A stretch of 34,888 nucleotides of DNA, taken from the NCBI RefSeq assembly GCF_030812995.1, contig NZ_JAUSTT010000036.1:1-34888 (forward strand), read 5' to 3'. Under the pieces are notes generated by a model. The model was not told the origin of the DNA. It saw only the letters and a list, made by a program, of their open reading frames with translations, and ran no database searches. Source of the DNA: Bacillus chungangensis (GTDB lineage Bacteria; Bacillota; Bacilli; Bacillales; Bacillaceae_C). This document shows positions 32,599 through 34,888 of this stretch, one piece after another (the stretch's first letter is position 1; each line of letters begins with the position of its first letter). Both the position numbers and the translations under genes were made by a program.

Positions 32599-33348
32599 TT
32601 AGGCATCTCGTTTACGGTAAAATACAATAGCTACTGTAATAAAGATTAGTGTCCATAACATTAAAATACCTGTCCCTTGCATTGGTGTAAGGACATTTAT
32701 TTCATCAGAGGAAGGCGGCATATACATATAATATCCTGCCGTATCCGGAAAATATTTAGGTAGAAAATCTCTCGTCAATGGACTGACAACGAAATAATAA
32801 CCAAGCAGTATCACTAAAGCAGGAGTGGTTCGTCTTAGTAAAGCACCTATAGCTGCACTGAGAAGTGTGGTTAATGTTAGATAGCCTGTTGCACCTACTA
32901 ATGTTTTTATCATTGTGTCTATTTCAAACCCTACTGATGTGTCTCTCATCATAATAAAAGCATATAGTACACCTGATGCAGCAATAATAAACGCTACAGG
33001 AATGGTTATAATTGCCAATGACAAATACTTCGTGGATAATTGAAACCCACGCCAAGGTATCGTAGTTAAAGTAGTTCGAATCTGTCCACCAGTATACTCC
33101 GAACAAGTAGCTAAGATACCAAGAATAATGAACCCTGCTTGAAGATAGCCCATAGAAGCAAGTCCTATATTCAGTATACTTTGCGTTCCTGCTGCCCCTT
33201 GTAGACCAGCAGAAGTAAAAGCTGCGGCTAAAACTAAATTAAGAATGAATGTACCCATAAGAGTGAACCATATCAATGGCAATGTAACTAATTTATCTAG
33301 TTCAGCACCAAGGATTTGTGTTATCTTTCTACTAGATGAGACACTCAT
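32599..33348 (-). CDS. ABC-2 type transporter permease subunit (second)
   Basis: This 249-residue integral membrane protein has about six hydrophobic segments. The segment SEYTGGQIRTTLTTIPWRGF (about residues 83-102) is the conserved loop of this ABC-2 permease group, and the fellow subunit has a related one. It overlaps the other permease by 4 nt and is the last gene of an ATPase-permease-permease operon. Export of a peptide, drug or lipid is likely; the substrate is unknown. Confidence 0.85.
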   Translation of the reverse strand: MSVSSSRKITQILGAELDKLVTLPLIWFTLMGTFILNLVLAAAFTSAGLQGAAGTQSILNIGLASMGYLQAGFIILGILATCSEYTGGQIRTTLTTIPWRGFQLSTKYLSLAIITIPVAFIIAASGVLYAFIMMRDTSVGFEIDTMIKTLVGATGYLTLTTLLSAAIGALLRRTTPALVILLGYYFVVSPLTRDFLPKYFPDTAGYYMYMPPSSDEINVLTPMQGTGILMLWTLIFITVAIVFYRKRDA

Positions 33349-34115
33349 GATGCAACGTCCCTCCTATGGAATATAATAGCTGCAACAATGAATAAAACGG
33401 CTACCCAAGCAAACATGACTAAACCGCCTGTGAACGGGGTGTGAAATCTGTCGAGAATGGCGTTAGATCTGTCGTTAAAAGACATAAACATTTCAAGACC
33501 AGCCCTATCTGGTAAGTAAAACGCCAGCTTTGTAACCTTAGAAAGCAGGATACTAAATGATACAACAGATGAATTTATTATGAGCACAGCAAGCGGAATA
33601 ATGCCATTCTTAGTTAGAACAGTAATCCCAAATGCTAAAAGAGCAGTGAATGTCCAGTAACAAACTACACCGATAAGTCTAGACCATTCAAATACAGGGG
33701 CATATTCACCAAGAATAAGATGCGTCGCTGATACTGTTGTCATCATAGCAACAATACAAAGCAGTATGCTGATCACTGTCACAGCGCCTGCTTTTGCCAG
33801 CAAAAAATGAAGTCGGGATGGAACAACAGTTAAACTTGTTGTAATCTGTTGTCCTCCACCAGATTCACTGCTCTCTGTCAAATACTCACTGCTGACAGCA
33901 AGCACACCAAGAATAACGGCACCTTGCACACCAAAACCTAATCCAATATAGCCAACTTCCGATAGCCGTGCGCTAACTCCAGCTATAATCTCCTCTTTTT
34001 CTGCTATACTGTCCAAGGCAGCAAAGACCGCTGGGGCAAACGCACCAATAAGAAAGGCTAGCCAAATGCCCGGTAGGGAGAACAATTTAGATAGTTCCGC
34101 GTTGAATGCTCTCAT
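33345..34115 (-). CDS. ABC-2 type transporter permease subunit (first)
   Basis: The 256-residue membrane protein has about six membrane segments. It starts MRAFNAELSKLFSLPGIWLA, the usual cytoplasmic helix of the family, and carries SSEYLTESSESGGGQQITTS (about residues 72-91) followed by LTVVPSR, equivalent to the loop in the second permease. It overlaps the ATPase gene and the second permease gene by 4 nt each. The transporter is probably a heterodimer of the two permeases with two copies of the ATPase. Confidence 0.85.
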   Translation of the reverse strand: MRAFNAELSKLFSLPGIWLAFLIGAFAPAVFAALDSIAEKEEIIAGVSARLSEVGYIGLGFGVQGAVILGVLAVSSEYLTESSESGGGQQITTSLTVVPSRLHFLLAKAGAVTVISILLCIVAMMTTVSATHLILGEYAPVFEWSRLIGVVCYWTFTALLAFGITVLTKNGIIPLAVLIINSSVVSFSILLSKVTKLAFYLPDRAGLEMFMSFNDRSNAILDRFHTPFTGGLVMFAWVAVLFIVAAIIFHRRDVAS

Positions 34116-34825
34116 ACAACATCACCTGCATTTTCAGATGTCAGGGCAAAAAAGGCTTTCTCTAGCGTGGAATGGTTACCTATTACTTCTTCCAATGTTC
34201 CATCTGCAACGATTTTTCCATGCTTAATAATCACCACATCATCAACAGTCTCTGCAAGCTCTCCCATTAGATGACTGGATAGTAACACCGTGTTTCCAGA
34301 CTCAGCACGTTCACGTAAAAATGTCCGAATCCAACGAATTCCTTCTGGGTCGAGCCCGTTTACGGGTTCATCTAAAACCAATATTTTTGGATCACCAAGT
34401 AGTGCAGCTGCCATTCCGAGTCTTCTCCCCATGCCAAGGGAATAATTTCCAACGCTTTTACCAGCTGCATTAGTAAGACCTACTATTTCCAGAACTTCCT
34501 CGACACGTGAGCGAGACAATCCTGCGGCACGAGCAATCCAACGCAAGTGTGCCCGTCCTGTTCGCATACGATGAGCTCCAAATCCATCAAGTGCAGCACC
34601 TATTGTTGCGAGAGGATTATGTAATTCTGTGAATGGCTTTCCATTAATTAGTGCACTCCCTGAGGTGGCACGATCTAATCCAAGCAGGATGCGAAGTGTA
34701 GAACTTTTACCTGCCCCATTTGGACCTAAAAAACCAGTTACTCTACCTGGTCTAGCTTTAAAACTGATACCTGATAAGATTTCTTGAGTTCCGCGATATT
34801 TGACTAAGTTATTAATTGTAAGCAA
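34112..34825 (-). CDS. ABC-2 type transporter ATP-binding protein
   Basis: The protein has 238 residues from the preferred TTG start at 34825; AAGGAAG lies about 9 nt upstream, and the start gives the usual LTINNLVKYRG N terminus. The frame is open to 34870. Walker A is GPNGAGKSS, the signature region is NYSLGMGRRLGMAAALLGDP, and Walker B is ILVLDEPVNGLDPEG, followed by the LLSSHLMGELAETVDDV switch region. It belongs to the DrrA/BcrA-like group that drives two-permease exporters of antibiotics or peptides. The Arg- and Ala-rich segment around RMRTGRAHLRWIARAAGLSR is unlike its neighbours in this AT-rich genome and resembles actinobacterial members, so transfer is possible. A minus-strand TATAAT at 34861-34856 may be its -10; the -35 region reaches the window edge. 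Confidence 0.87.
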   Translation of the reverse strand: MLTINNLVKYRGTQEILSGISFKARPGRVTGFLGPNGAGKSSTLRILLGLDRATSGSALINGKPFTELHNPLATIGAALDGFGAHRMRTGRAHLRWIARAAGLSRSRVEEVLEIVGLTNAAGKSVGNYSLGMGRRLGMAAALLGDPKILVLDEPVNGLDPEGIRWIRTFLRERAESGNTVLLSSHLMGELAETVDDVVIIKHGKIVADGTLEEVIGNHSTLEKAFFALTSENAGDVV

Positions 34826-34888
34826 CCATAACACTTCCTTTCTGTTATGGTTCTCATTATAAAGAAGCAAAGTTACATCTCGGTTATC

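Overview
The window is chromosomal DNA of a low-GC, Gram-positive bacterium of the Bacillaceae. The protein sequences, the AGGAGG-type ribosome binding sites and the gene order all point there. Two blocks follow the order I know from Bacillus subtilis: tsaE-tsaB-rimI-tsaD / ydiF / moaC-rex-tatAy-tatCy, and yeaC-yeaD-yebA / guaA. A third block (ywrD-like gamma-glutamyltransferase plus a pair of short chromate transporters) matches the ywr region. I cannot name the species.

Layout. 1-91 is the 3' end of a 5S rRNA with its terminator, followed by a decayed TsdA-like cytochrome c gene. 734-3364 is the tRNA t6A operon. 3543-3764 is a cluster of DnaA boxes, next to an IS110-type transposase remnant. 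4183-8712 holds an ABC-F ATPase (minus strand) and then moaC, rex and a two-gene Tat translocase. 8868-11640 has a truncated isocitrate-lyase-superfamily remnant beside a short repeated hairpin, and a large CocE/NonD-type hydrolase with an extra N-terminal domain. 11828-13417 is an ECF sigma factor with a membrane-anchored LCP-domain protein, preceded by a well-formed ECF-type promoter. 13905-16651 is the transferase/chromate transporter operon. 16893-19261 is the niacin salvage pair pncB-nadE, with an in-frame TAA near the start of pncB. 19621-25847 is the MoxR / DUF58 / transglutaminase operon followed by guaA.

From about 26,000 to 32,400 the window is accessory DNA. It contains a broken MT-A70 adenine methyltransferase, a broken nucleotidyl-cyclase-like gene split by a complete ISL3-family element, a methyltransferase, an alpha/beta hydrolase, a TetR regulator with a perfect operator inside its own promoter, and a chimeric remnant of an integrase arm domain joined to a DNA cytosine methyltransferase. 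The window ends with a three-gene ABC-2 exporter operon.

The observations most worth following are the DnaA-box cluster, the pncB nonsense codon, the IS-split cyclase-like gene in phage- or ICE-like debris, and the ECF sigma / degenerate-LCP pair. No tRNA, CRISPR array or intact prophage was seen.
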